In this document: one piece after another, positions 1-7,335 of the stretch
Layout: the number at the start of each line of letters is the position of its first letter
How positions within the stretch are numbered: the first letter of the stretch is position 1
From: Planctomycetota bacterium
Lineage (GTDB): Bacteria > Planctomycetota > Phycisphaerae > UBA1845
NCBI GenBank assembly: GCA_022563615.1
Contig: JADFMZ010000023.1
Span: forward strand, 1 to 17,172
Length of the DNA stretch: 17,172 nt
Reading direction: 5' to 3'
The notes under the pieces: generated by a model
The model's input: only the letters and a program-made list of their open reading frames with translations
What the model was told of the DNA's origin: nothing
The model's database searches: none
Position numbers and translations under genes: made by a program

Positions 1-887
1 AGGACCATCAGGAATCCTGCCGTCAGAGTCAAGGCCACCGGCTGGCTCATGAGCTGCCCCAGTATTTCCTCGCCCATCGCCTTTTTTTCCGCCGATCGCG
101 TCACGATCATCGCCGCGGAAATGGACACCATGAACGCGGGAATCTGCGACACCAGCCCGTCTCCGATTGTGAGGATCGTGTACTTACGCAGCGTATCGGA
201 GATGGTCATATCCTGCTCGACCAGACCGACGTAGATCCCGCCCACGATGTTGATCGCCGTGATCACGATGCCGGCGATTGCGTCGCCTCGAACAAACTTG
301 CTGGCCCCGTCCATCGCACCGTAGAAGTCGGCTTCGCGCGTGATGTCGGCCCGGCGCGTCTTGGCTTCCTCATCGGTAATGACGCCGGCGTTGAGGTCGG
401 CATCGACGGCCATCTGCTTGCCGGGCATGCCGTCGAGGGTGAATCGCGCCGCCACCTCGGCGATACGCGTCGCCCCCTTGGTAATGACCACGAATTGAAT
501 CACCACGATGATGGCGAAGATGACGATCGCCACCACCAACGACCCTTGGGCGACGAACTCGCCGAACGTCCGAATGACCGTGCCCGCTTCGCCGTTGGTA
601 AGAATGAGACGGGTCGTGGCAGTATTGAGGACCAGCCGAAACATCGTCGCTCCCAGCAGCAGCGACGGGAAAGACGAGAAATCCAGCGGACGCGGCACGT
701 ACATGACCGTCAGCAGTATGACCGCCGAGAGCGTAATGTTGACCAGCAGAAGAAAATCCATCAGCGAGGTCGGCAACGGGATGAGAATGACCAGGATCAG
801 GGACATAGTGGCCATGGGCAGCAACAGCCCCTGGTACTTGCCCAGGCGGGTCGATACTTGTGTTGTCAGTTGATCAGCCAGCGTCAT
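1..887 (-). CDS. flhA: Flagellar export gate protein FlhA, N-terminal part (runs off left edge)
   Basis: The 5' end of flhA; 295 codons are visible and the reading frame is still open at base 1. FlhA is the large membrane subunit of the flagellar type III export gate. It forms a nonameric ring and couples proton flow to export. I translated this frame by hand. The start ATG is at 887-885, followed by MTLADQLTTQ. Several hydrophobic segments follow (about residues 20-60, 105-130, 200-225, 240-265). The FHIPEP family signature is clear around residues 145-165 (RFTLDGMPGKQMAVDADLNAG region), followed by an acidic/basic loop rich in EEAKTRR. About 700 residues is usual, so the cytoplasmic C-terminal domain lies outside the window. 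It follows flhB after 16 bases, consistent with one operon. Confidence 0.96.
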   Translation of the reverse strand, partial: MTLADQLTTQVSTRLGKYQGLLLPMATMSLILVILIPLPTSLMDFLLLVNITLSAVILLTVMYVPRPLDFSSFPSLLLGATMFRLVLNTATTRLILTNGEAGTVIRTFGEFVAQGSLVVAIVIFAIIVVIQFVVITKGATRIAEVAARFTLDGMPGKQMAVDADLNAGVITDEEAKTRRADITREADFYGAMDGASKFVRGDAIAGIVITAINIVGGIYVGLVEQDMTISDTLRKYTILTIGDGLVSQIPAFMVSISAAMIVTRSAEKKAMGEEILGQLMSQPVALTLTAGFLMV

Positions 888-903
888 GAATTACCCGCAA
901 AGA

Positions 904-1989
904 TCACACCAGGACCGGTTCGCGTTTCGCCGGAACCGACTGTCCGGTCAGCTCATAGATATAGGCCAGAATCTCCGCGATCGCCTGATAGAACCGTTCC
1001 GGAATGTACTGACCCACTTCGACCGAATCGTACAGTGCGCGCGCCAGGGCCTTCCGCTCGACAATCGGGATGCCGAACTCAGACGCAATCTGGCGGATTC
1101 GCAAAGCCACGTAGTCGGCGCCCTTGGCGACCACTTTCGGAGCGCTCATCGTGTCGGCGTCATATTGGATGGCCAACGCCACGTGCGTCGGATTGGTCAC
1201 GATGACGTCGGCGGTCGGCACGTCCTTCCCGAGACGTTGCATCGCAAGCTGTAATTGAACCTGGCGGCGCCGCCGCTTGATCTGGGGGTCGCCCTCCATA
1301 CTGCGCATCTCGTCCTTGACCTCCTCTTTGGTCATACGCAGATCCCGTTCATGTCGATACCGCTGCCACGCGAAATCCAGCAGCGCCAGAATGAGCAGGG
1401 CGACGGCCAACTTGATGCCCAGATCGAACATCAACGAGGATACGAGTGGAACCAGGTCGTAAATGCTGAACGTGACGGCGTAGACGATCGCGGCGGCGCC
1501 GGCCTGCATCGTCACGTAGGCTACGGTGCCGACGACGAGGAGCTTGCCGAAGTTGATCAAAGCCGTCATCACCGATCGGATCGAGAACAACCGCTTGATT
1601 CCGTTCAATGGATTGATTTTGCTCAAGCTGGGAACCAGCGGTTGGAGCGTAAACAGCAAACCCACCTGCGCGTAGAGCGTAGCGATGATGGCCAGAAACA
1701 GCAGGATCAGGAACGGCGCTATGCTCTTGCCCGTTTCGACGGCGGCCACCGCCGCGAAGTGAAGGTTTTCTTCCAGATCCATCGGCGAGTCACTAGACAG
1801 CGCGGCCGTCAGAATCCCCGACAGATTTCGCCAGATCCCCGGCCCCAGGAATTGCATCCCCAGAAACGCCGTCACCAGCAACACAGCCGCGACCAAGTCC
1901 TGGCTGCGCGCCACCTGCCCCTTGGTGCGTGCCTCGCGGCGACGCCGAGGGGTTGCGGGTTCAGTCTTTTCGTCTTTATCCGCCGCCAT
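904..1989 (-). CDS. flhB: Flagellar export switch protein FlhB
   Basis: FlhB sits in the export gate and switches substrate specificity from rod/hook to filament proteins by cleaving itself in its cytoplasmic domain. The product has a basic N-terminus typical of the family (EKTEPATPRRRREARTKGQ), four hydrophobic segments, and the autocleavage motif NPTH at residues 266-269, almost the same position as in enteric FlhB. It is followed by the conserved VALRIRQIASEFGIPIVE region. Start: the ATG at 1989 overlaps the fliR stop (TGATG) and gives 361 residues. An in-frame ATG four codons upstream (2001) is also possible and would give 365. The overlap with fliR implies translational coupling. Confidence 0.96.
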   Translation of the reverse strand: MAADKDEKTEPATPRRRREARTKGQVARSQDLVAAVLLVTAFLGMQFLGPGIWRNLSGILTAALSSDSPMDLEENLHFAAVAAVETGKSIAPFLILLFLAIIATLYAQVGLLFTLQPLVPSLSKINPLNGIKRLFSIRSVMTALINFGKLLVVGTVAYVTMQAGAAAIVYAVTFSIYDLVPLVSSLMFDLGIKLAVALLILALLDFAWQRYRHERDLRMTKEEVKDEMRSMEGDPQIKRRRRQVQLQLAMQRLGKDVPTADVIVTNPTHVALAIQYDADTMSAPKVVAKGADYVALRIRQIASEFGIPIVERKALARALYDSVEVGQYIPERFYQAIAEILAYIYELTGQSVPAKREPVLV

Positions 1990-2789
1990 CAGTCCGTCCA
2001 TTCCATAGGCTCAGGGTCGAGCCCGAAACTCATACGAACCGTGCCCAGCGCATCGAAGATCGCATTCACCAGCGTGTCTTGACTGGCACTCAGGGCTACC
2101 CCGGCCACCGCAAGCGCCGTAAGCGTTCGCAAGGTGAAACCTACGGTCAGGATGTTGAGCTGGGGCATGGTCCGCGATAGGAACCCCAGGGATGTTCCCG
2201 TCAGGAACAGCGCGATGAGCACGGGTCCAGCCAGGCGTATGCCCAGCATGAAGGCCGCCGTCAGCATCTCGATCAGCAGCAGCACGGCCGACTCGTCGAC
2301 GCGAAACGAAAGCAGCGGAATGACCTCGTAGGTGTCAAGCAATGCCGCCATGGTGGCCCGATGTCCCCCGACGTGGAGAAACAGCAGCATGAGCGTCAGC
2401 GTGTAGAGTTGACCCATCACGGAGGTTTGCTGGCCCTGCGTCGGGTCCACGACACGACTGAGGGCAAGGCCAGCCTGTTGACCAACGATGGTGCCGGCGA
2501 CCTCAGCCGCCATGATGAATATGGACAGACTCAGCCCGATGATCACCCCGATCATCAGTTCGGAAACCCCACCCAGTAGCGCCATGGTAAGCGTAAGCCC
2601 AGCCGGCGCCTGGGAGCGCAGAAGGGGAAACATCATCGCCGCCAGCACGATCACCAGCGCACCGCGAATTCGCAAGGGGATGATCCGACTCGCAAATATC
2701 GGCGCCGTCAGCATCAGGCCGGAAATCCTGAACAACACCAGGGCGTACACCGGCAAAGCCAACAGAATGTCAAAGGACAACCAGGGCAA
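1989..2789 (-). CDS. fliR: Flagellar export gate protein FliR (TTG start)
   Basis: FliR is a membrane subunit of the FliP-FliQ-FliR core of the export gate. The 266-residue product matches the family length of about 260. It is hydrophobic throughout, with the typical N-terminal stretch LFRISGLMLTAPIFASR, the region GVIIGLSLSIFIMAAEVAGTIVGQ, and a C-terminal segment with PQLNILTVGF. The start is TTG (2789-2787), supported by the ribosome-binding sequence GAGGTGA at 2800-2794, four bases upstream. No in-frame ATG fits the conserved N-terminus better. The stop overlaps the flhB start. FliR follows fliQ after 53 bases. Confidence 0.95.
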   Translation of the reverse strand: MPWLSFDILLALPVYALVLFRISGLMLTAPIFASRIIPLRIRGALVIVLAAMMFPLLRSQAPAGLTLTMALLGGVSELMIGVIIGLSLSIFIMAAEVAGTIVGQQAGLALSRVVDPTQGQQTSVMGQLYTLTLMLLFLHVGGHRATMAALLDTYEVIPLLSFRVDESAVLLLIEMLTAAFMLGIRLAGPVLIALFLTGTSLGFLSRTMPQLNILTVGFTLRTLTALAVAGVALSASQDTLVNAIFDALGTVRMSFGLDPEPMEWTD

Positions 2790-2793
2790 CAGA

Positions 2794-2800
2794 TCACCTC
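2794..2800 (-). promoter_or_regulatory. Ribosome-binding site deciding the fliR TTG start
   Basis: GAGGTGA on the minus strand, four bases before the TTG at 2789. It is the main reason for accepting a non-ATG start for fliR. Confidence 0.6.
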
Positions 2801-2842
2801 AACAAATTTCCAATGGAGGACCGACGACGACCGCAGGCGACA

Positions 2843-3103
2843 TCACCACGGCATGCCGCCCAGCATCTCTTTGGTGTAGGAGACCATCTGTTCCGCCACC
2901 CAGGGGATGAAAATGGCGGCGGCGACGACCATAGCTGCGATCTTCGGAACGAACGTCAACGTTTGTTCCTGTAGCTGGGTCACCGCCTGAAACAGCGAAA
3001 TCATGAGTCCCACCACCAGCCCGATCAAGAGCACCGGCGCCGATGTAATCAAGGCCATCCAAAACGCGTTCCGGCCCAACGCCAGCGCGGTTTCCAGTTC
3101 CAT
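2843..3103 (-). CDS. fliQ: Flagellar export gate protein FliQ
   Basis: FliQ is the small two-helix subunit of the FliPQR export core. The 86-residue product is close to the usual 89 and has two hydrophobic hairpin helices (about residues 15-40 and 54-74). The characteristic sequence LVVGLMISLFQAVTQLQEQTL lies across the turn, with FVPKIAAM after it. The ATG at 3103 is preceded by GGGAGGA with five to six bases of spacing. A 143-base gap containing palindromic repeats separates it from fliP upstream, so its translation is not coupled to fliP. Confidence 0.96.
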   Translation of the reverse strand: MELETALALGRNAFWMALITSAPVLLIGLVVGLMISLFQAVTQLQEQTLTFVPKIAAMVVAAAIFIPWVAEQMVSYTKEMLGGMPW

Positions 3104-3139
3104 CCGATCCTCCCGTTAGAGCCAATCCCATGAACCATT

Positions 3140-3228
3140 GTGGCACCGGTTTTCAACCGGTGGTACCGGCTTCAACCGGTGGTACCGGCTTCAACCGGTG
3201 AAACGCACGGGTTACAAACCCGTGCCAC
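3140..3228. repeat. Compound REP-like palindromic repeat between fliP and fliQ
   Basis: An 89-base element bounded by inverted 7-mers, GTGGCAC (3140-3146) and GTGCCAC (3222-3228). Inside are three tandem units of 20, 19 and 19 bases (3142-3161, 3162-3180, 3181-3199). Units 2 and 3 are identical (ggtaccggcttcaaccggt). Each unit is a small hairpin of the form ACCGG...CCGGT, with perfect 7-base arms around TTC in unit 1. A fourth hairpin at 3205-3225 has perfect 9-base arms GCACGGGTT / AACCCGTGC around ACA. Outside the element, ATCCCA (3125-3130) and TGGGAT (3235-3240) also pair. It has no coding potential. This looks like a dispersed intergenic repeat family; membership in a genome-wide family is inference. 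Confidence 0.8.
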
Positions 3229-3246
3229 ACTTATTGGGATAGAGTC

Positions 3247-4167
3247 TTAGACAAAGCTGAACAAGAGCGTTTCGACCACCAGGTGCCATCCATCGGCCAG
3301 CACGAATAACAGCAGCTTGAACGGCAGCGAAATCAGCACTGGAGGCAACATCATCATTCCCATGGAAAGCAAAATCGTGGCGATCACCATATCGATCACC
3401 AGAAACGGCAGATACACCCGAAAGCCCATGATAAAGGCCGTCTTGAGCTCACTGAGCATGAACGCCGGAACCATCACGGTCAGGGGAACCGCCTGAGGAT
3501 CGACCGGTTCCTCACGCGAAATCTCCCGGTCTTGGGTGTACTCGAGGAAGAGGTAGATGTCCTCGTGATTGCCGGCTCGATCGATCTGACGGTACATGAA
3601 GTCCTTCATGTGGCTGCCCGCGATCTCGAAGGCGGCGGCCTGTCCCATCTGACTGTCGAAGTAGGGAATGGCGGCCTGCGCGTAGATCTTCTGCCACGTA
3701 GGTGTCATCACCAAAATCGTGACGAACAGCGACAGACCCAACAGGACCTGCCCTGGAGGCAACTGCGGCGTTCCCACCGCTTGCCGCAGCAAAGCCAACA
3801 CGATCATGATGCGCGGGAAGGCCGTGGTCATTACCAGAATCGACGGCACCAGGGTCAGAACGGTCAATAGAACGAGAATCTGCAGCGTGGCGCTGACGCC
3901 TTCCCCACTCGTCGCAGACGGGAGCAAATTTCGGATGTCGGGAATGCCGAGAGGGTTGTCAATCGGTGCGCCGGGACCGGATGACGCGGGCGACGCGACC
4001 TGGGCTTGGGTTATGCCCGTCGCAAGGCAGATGTGAAGGAGGGCGATCGTGACCGCCGCTTTCAGGCTACGCGCACGTTGAGCAGCCACACGCGGGCGCA
4101 CCGGAACCGATGCCGCACCCTGCGTGCTGGATGAGCCTCCATGCTCGAATCTCATGCGCTGCTCCAT
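3247..4167 (-). CDS. fliP: Flagellar export gate protein FliP
   Basis: FliP forms the pentameric core of the FliPQR export gate, and in many bacteria is made with a cleaved signal peptide. The product is 306 residues against a usual 245-260. The extra length is an N-terminal region of about 40 polar, arginine-rich residues before a hydrophobic signal-like stretch (about residues 36-55, KAAVTIALLHICLATGI). The conserved core follows: LTVLTLVPSILVMTTAFPRIMIVLALLRQA..GTPQLPPGQVLLGLSLF, then the loop FLEYTQDREI and the C-terminal helices FMLSELKTAFIMGFR..LPFLVIDMVIATILLSMGMMMLPPV. Two possible ATGs, at 4167 and 4155, each have a GGA-type ribosome-binding site; I kept the first. fliO ends 39 bases upstream. 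Confidence 0.95.
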   Translation of the reverse strand: MEQRMRFEHGGSSSTQGAASVPVRPRVAAQRARSLKAAVTIALLHICLATGITQAQVASPASSGPGAPIDNPLGIPDIRNLLPSATSGEGVSATLQILVLLTVLTLVPSILVMTTAFPRIMIVLALLRQAVGTPQLPPGQVLLGLSLFVTILVMTPTWQKIYAQAAIPYFDSQMGQAAAFEIAGSHMKDFMYRQIDRAGNHEDIYLFLEYTQDREISREEPVDPQAVPLTVMVPAFMLSELKTAFIMGFRVYLPFLVIDMVIATILLSMGMMMLPPVLISLPFKLLLFVLADGWHLVVETLLFSFV

Positions 4168-4206
4168 CGCGCTTCCAAGCTACGCCGCCTCCAGGCGACG
4201 CTGACA

Positions 4207-5055
4207 CTACTTCGATTGCAGGGCTCGCAGCCTGTCCAACAGGTCCGCTACGGGCTTGCCGGCTTGCGCGGAACCCGCCTGCGTCGGCGTTCGCGACGCC
4301 AGAGCGAGATCCTCCGCGTCGTCCGCGTCGGGATCTTCGTGATAGTCAGCCGCCTCTTTCTCCAGCAGATCGTCGAAACCGCCGGGCCGGCCCGCCAGAG
4401 TCGCGCCGGTTTGGGCGGCCACCTCAGCCACCTCTTGGGTTTCCGTCACCTCGGAAAGGGTTTGCAACCGATCACCCGATACGCCCACCAACACAAAACG
4501 GCGCCCCAATTGGACAAGCGCCAAGTGATGTTTGGGAGTGACGCTCGTTCGGGCCACGATTCGCAGGGCATTGCTTCCCGTCGGCCGCGCAGACGGAAGA
4601 TAGCGGCGCACCAGCCAATACCCTCCGGCGACCACTACGAGCACGATGGCCAGCGCACCCACGCCGGAACGATACCAGGGCGTTTCTCGATCCGCGGGAC
4701 GACGCGGCTTGACGCTCGACGAACTACGACGCGCCGCCCGGGGCGCGGCACGGAAAGAAGACGACAGGCTCTTTCCGCTTTTCAGCGATGGCCCTCGATC
4801 GGATTCATGGGCCTTCTTGTCCGGCTGCCGCTCCCCTGAAGGCTCGGATGGCGGCGAAGACCGGTCGAGCGGTTCGGATACGCGATCCTTGGCATCTTCA
4901 ATCGAAACGGCCTGGTTGGAAGTAGATGCCACTTCCACCGGAGGCCCCAATGGCGGCGGACCGTCAGCCCAAGCGTCCGCCGCACCCGTCACGATCAGCG
5001 TCAACAGCAGTACGTAACGGTGGCACCGCTTCTTGGTCTTCACTCGCCCATCCAT
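4207..5055 (-). CDS. fliO: Flagellar biogenesis protein FliO, long form
   Basis: FliO assists assembly of the FliP ring and has one or two membrane segments. This 282-residue version is longer than most FliO proteins (about 100-220). It has a signal-like N-terminus (residues 1-30, VLLLTLIVTGAADAWA) and a low-complexity region rich in Ser, Pro, Arg and Lys (about 31-127). A transmembrane helix follows (about 131-149, GVGALAIVLVVVAGGYWLV), then the FliO core (about 160-225) with RIVARTSVTPKHHLALVQLGRRFVLVGVSGDRLQTLSEV, which is the recognisable part. Its position directly before fliP supports the call. The ATG at 5055 has an AGAGGAGG sequence upstream at about 15 bases, longer than ideal. A 197-base gap separates it from fliN. 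Confidence 0.88.
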   Translation of the reverse strand: MDGRVKTKKRCHRYVLLLTLIVTGAADAWADGPPPLGPPVEVASTSNQAVSIEDAKDRVSEPLDRSSPPSEPSGERQPDKKAHESDRGPSLKSGKSLSSSFRAAPRAARRSSSSVKPRRPADRETPWYRSGVGALAIVLVVVAGGYWLVRRYLPSARPTGSNALRIVARTSVTPKHHLALVQLGRRFVLVGVSGDRLQTLSEVTETQEVAEVAAQTGATLAGRPGGFDDLLEKEAADYHEDPDADDAEDLALASRTPTQAGSAQAGKPVADLLDRLRALQSK

Positions 5056-5250
5056 AACGGCTCTGCCGCCCCTCCTCTGATAAATGAATATCTGTCAGAT
5101 GTTTTCCGAGCGCAGGAACTGCTCACGCCGACGCACGAGGCATCCCACACAACGCCCCGACCTGCCAACGGTGTCGGTAGGTCATTCCACTCATGGGTTA
5201 ATGCGTAACGCAGCACCAGAGCACCCCGGGGCGCGTGGCAGTTCACCGGA
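5056..5250. other. fliN-fliO intergenic region with AT-rich segment
   Basis: About 195 bases without a supported gene. Most of it is GC-rich, but next to fliO there is an AT-rich segment at about 5079-5110. Read in the operon direction it contains ATCTGACAGATATTCATT followed by TATCAG, an imperfect palindrome (CTGA...TCAG). This could hold a promoter or operator for fliO-flhA. I could not match a clear -35/-10 pair or a sigma-54 or sigma-28 site on the operon strand, so no promoter is claimed. Confidence 0.35.
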
Positions 5251-5970
5251 CTATGTACTCACGCGGTGCGGGTCGGATTCCAGCACCTCGCTGATCCGAA
5301 CGCAGAAATTGTCGTTGAGCACCAGAACTTCGCCTCGTGCAACCAGGCGGTCATTGACAAACACCTCTACAGGGTCGCCGGCCGGTTTGTCCAACTCCAC
5401 CACGCTCCCTTCTCCAAGCTGGAGAACGTCCTCAACAAGCATTCGTGTGCGGCCCAACTCGATCTTGACCTGGAGCTTCACGTCGTTGAGCATCGTGACG
5501 CGTTTGGCGTCGATACCCACGGCGTCCGTCGTCCCGATCTCCGGCAGGTCAAACGGACGGCTGTCGAGCGGCGTCGGAGCGGCGGCTGGCGCGGCCTGCG
5601 GCGGGGCGGCACTACCGGAAGACGCTTTCGCGTTCGCCTGCTCCTCCTCGATGGCGGCCTGCATGGCCGCCGCCGCCTCATCGAACGGGCGCCCGAGCGT
5701 ATCGACGCGCGTATCCGGGGGCGGGCTTTCGGTTTCGACGCCTTGAGTGTCGCCGGAAGGCGCAGCCGATTCCTCGGTAGCGCCGAACATGGCGTCGATA
5801 TCCGACTGGCTCTGCGTCGGTTCGGCCTGAGGCTCTCCCAACGGCGCAGCCGCTTCCTCTGCGGCACCGAGCAAGGCGTCGATATCCGACTGGTTCACAC
5901 CCGGGTCACCGCCGGAGCCGGCGGCGTCGGGTTGATCTTTAGGGTTGGCAGGTTCCACCACCGGTCGCAT
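5251..5970 (-). CDS. fliN: FliN/FliY-like C-ring switch protein with tandem FliM-type N-terminal motifs
   Basis: FliN forms the base of the flagellar switch (C-ring), which sets rotation direction and docks the export ATPase complex. The C-terminal SpoA/FliN domain is at about residues 158-232 (MLNDVKLQVKIELGRTRM, then GSVVELDKPAGDPVEVFVN and LVARGEVLVLNDNFCVRI). The protein is 239 residues, much longer than simple FliN (about 130). The extra N-terminus is Ala/Pro/Glu-rich and carries two copies of a short motif, QSDIDALLG (27-35) and QSDIDAMFG (55-63). These resemble the LSQ-EIDALL segment with which FliM and Bacillus FliY bind phospho-CheY. No FliM gene lies between fliL and this gene. Start: the ATG at 5970 has AGAAGG only one base before it, so the GTG at 5961 or 5958 may be the real start. 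The role of the repeats is inference. Confidence 0.92.
   Translation of the reverse strand: MRPVVEPANPKDQPDAAGSGGDPGVNQSDIDALLGAAEEAAAPLGEPQAEPTQSQSDIDAMFGATEESAAPSGDTQGVETESPPPDTRVDTLGRPFDEAAAAMQAAIEEEQANAKASSGSAAPPQAAPAAAPTPLDSRPFDLPEIGTTDAVGIDAKRVTMLNDVKLQVKIELGRTRMLVEDVLQLGEGSVVELDKPAGDPVEVFVNDRLVARGEVLVLNDNFCVRISEVLESDPHRVST
5761..5893 (-). repeat. In-frame tandem duplication in fliN (84-base period)
   Basis: Bases 5761-5809 and 5845-5893 match at 42 of 49 positions. The last 19 bases are identical (ggcgtcgatatccgactgg at 5791-5809 and 5875-5893). The offset is 84 bases, exactly 28 codons, so the duplication keeps frame and doubles the QSDIDA-type motif of the encoded protein. Confidence 0.8.
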
Positions 5971-6040
5971 CCTTCTGACGGCGGCTCACGACTGAACCAT
6001 CACCGGGTTACTATCGGAGGATGCGCGGTCCGATCGATAC

Positions 6041-6568
6041 TCAAACCCCGGGACCGGATTGCAGCATGGAGGGAATCAAAACTTGCTTGATCAGATCAGG
6101 ATCGTCAAAAATGCGCCCGAACTCCTGCCTGAGGCGGCGGCGCAGGGTGCTCAAATCGGGCTCATTAAGCTGCTTGGGCTCGGCGCTGCGGATAACAATA
6201 TTGACACCGTCTTCGAGGCGGGCCTTCCTGGACTCGACAAGCTCCTGGGCGCGTTCGAAGTCTTCAGCCGCTACCAGCCCTAATACACGGATCTGGAAGG
6301 TTACAAACTTTCCGGACATCTTGTTGCTGGGACGGCATTCGGCCAGAGCTACTTCGACCAGCTTGTTCCGGGCGCCTGGCCCGGTACCAGACGATCCTGC
6401 ACCCTCGCCGGCCAGAGCGGCTGCGGGCCCGGACTTCATCGCACTAGCCAGGATGAAAATCGCGGCTCCCTCCCCCAGCATGATTGCGGCCACCACGATT
6501 ATGGGCAACCATCGTCGTTTCGCCTTGGGTGCTTCGGTAGTGGTTTCCGGCGCCTGTTCATCGGCCAT
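6041..6568 (-). CDS. fliL: Flagellar basal-body-associated protein FliL
   Basis: FliL is a single-pass inner-membrane protein that rings and stabilises the stator units. The 175-residue product has a short cytoplasmic N-terminus ending in KAKRRW, one transmembrane helix (about 21-42) and a Gly/Ser-rich linker. The periplasmic FliL domain follows, with the pattern FVTFQIRVLGLVAAEDFERAQ, then the segment RLEDGVNIVI and a C-terminal LRRRLRQEFGRIF. Length and layout fit the family. The start lies 11 bases inside the motB 3' end, so the two are likely coupled. The next gene is fliN, 70 bases on; fliM, usually found here, is absent. Confidence 0.92.
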   Translation of the reverse strand: MADEQAPETTTEAPKAKRRWLPIIVVAAIMLGEGAAIFILASAMKSGPAAALAGEGAGSSGTGPGARNKLVEVALAECRPSNKMSGKFVTFQIRVLGLVAAEDFERAQELVESRKARLEDGVNIVIRSAEPKQLNEPDLSTLRRRLRQEFGRIFDDPDLIKQVLIPSMLQSGPGV

Positions 6569-7325
6569 TATCGTTCGTCTCCAGGTTGTCGGTCAGGTTC
6601 GAGCCTGAATATTCCTCAATCAGTTCCTCGGTCACAAGAATTTCGACCCGACGATTGATCGCCCGTCGCCGCTCGGTATAAGCCTGCCGCACGAGGGGCT
6701 CGGTATCCCCGGCGGCTACCAACAACATCCGCACTCGGCGTACGCCACTGTTCTCCAGCTCCTGCGCAGTCGCCCGCGCGCGGGCATACGACAACGCGTT
6801 GGCGTCCTGATACATCGAGTCCTCGGGCAGCGGTTCGTGCGTCGCGTGCCCGCGAATCAGGATCTTGGTGTTGTAGCCGCGCAGCCGTTCGGCTGATTTG
6901 GCGATCAGATCCCGCCCTTCCGGCAGGAGCGTGGCGCTGAAACGATCGAACGTAATGCGCCCACCCACGACCACTTCCAACCCGTCTCGTACGTTGGTCA
7001 CGCGGAACTTCTTGCCGTGGATTCCCTCCTCGTCGGAATCTCCTTTGTTCTTGGTGAGTATGGGGGATTCCAGTTCGAGCAGTTTGGCGATCAATGCGTT
7101 GGTCGGCACGTTGGCAATCGGAACCGACCCGACCGAACCCTGGTACCCGCCGAACGCCGCCCGAAGTGATTCCATGACCTTCTGAAACTTCTCGTCCTCC
7201 TTGAGTTCGCTCATCGAGACGATGATGACGAAGAAACACAGCAACAGCGTCATGGTGTCGCCGTAGGTCACCATCCATTCCGGGGCGCCCTCCGGCCCCT
7301 TCCGTACTTTCTTGGATCGCGCCAT
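6558..7325 (-). CDS. motB: Flagellar motor stator protein MotB
   Basis: MotB anchors the stator to peptidoglycan and carries the proton- or sodium-binding aspartate. In this 255-residue protein the single transmembrane helix follows WMVTYGDTMTLLLCFFVIIVSM; Asp23 in YGD is the expected ion-binding residue. A periplasmic plug/linker region comes next, and the C-terminal half (about residues 130-235) is an OmpA-like peptidoglycan-binding domain, with ILIRGHATHEP, SYARARATAQEL and RRAINRRVEILV recognisable. It starts 10 bases after the motA stop and overlaps fliL by 11 bases. Whether the ion is H+ or Na+ cannot be read reliably from this sequence. Confidence 0.95.
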   Translation of the reverse strand: MARSKKVRKGPEGAPEWMVTYGDTMTLLLCFFVIIVSMSELKEDEKFQKVMESLRAAFGGYQGSVGSVPIANVPTNALIAKLLELESPILTKNKGDSDEEGIHGKKFRVTNVRDGLEVVVGGRITFDRFSATLLPEGRDLIAKSAERLRGYNTKILIRGHATHEPLPEDSMYQDANALSYARARATAQELENSGVRRVRMLLVAAGDTEPLVRQAYTERRRAINRRVEILVTEELIEEYSGSNLTDNLETNDNGR

Positions 7326-7335
7326 AACGGTTCAC

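Noticed and set aside
495..2082. Long open frames on the plus strand opposite flhA and flhB.
   Set aside because: They are rich in Arg, Gln and His as expected for antisense of GC-rich genes, have no family motifs, and lie opposite clear flagellar genes.
2799..3146. A 115-codon minus-strand frame overlapping fliQ.
   Set aside because: It covers fliQ in another frame; fliQ has the family sequence and a good start, so this is a shadow.
3142..3199. Three short tandem units that might suggest a small CRISPR array.
   Set aside because: The units are directly adjacent with no spacers, each only 19-20 bases, and no cas genes are near. A palindromic repeat element fits better.
5040..5246. A 68-codon minus-strand frame (GTG start) filling the fliN-fliO gap.
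   Set aside because: It overlaps the fliO start, its composition looks random, it has no recognisable motif and no clear ribosome-binding site. Probably chance.
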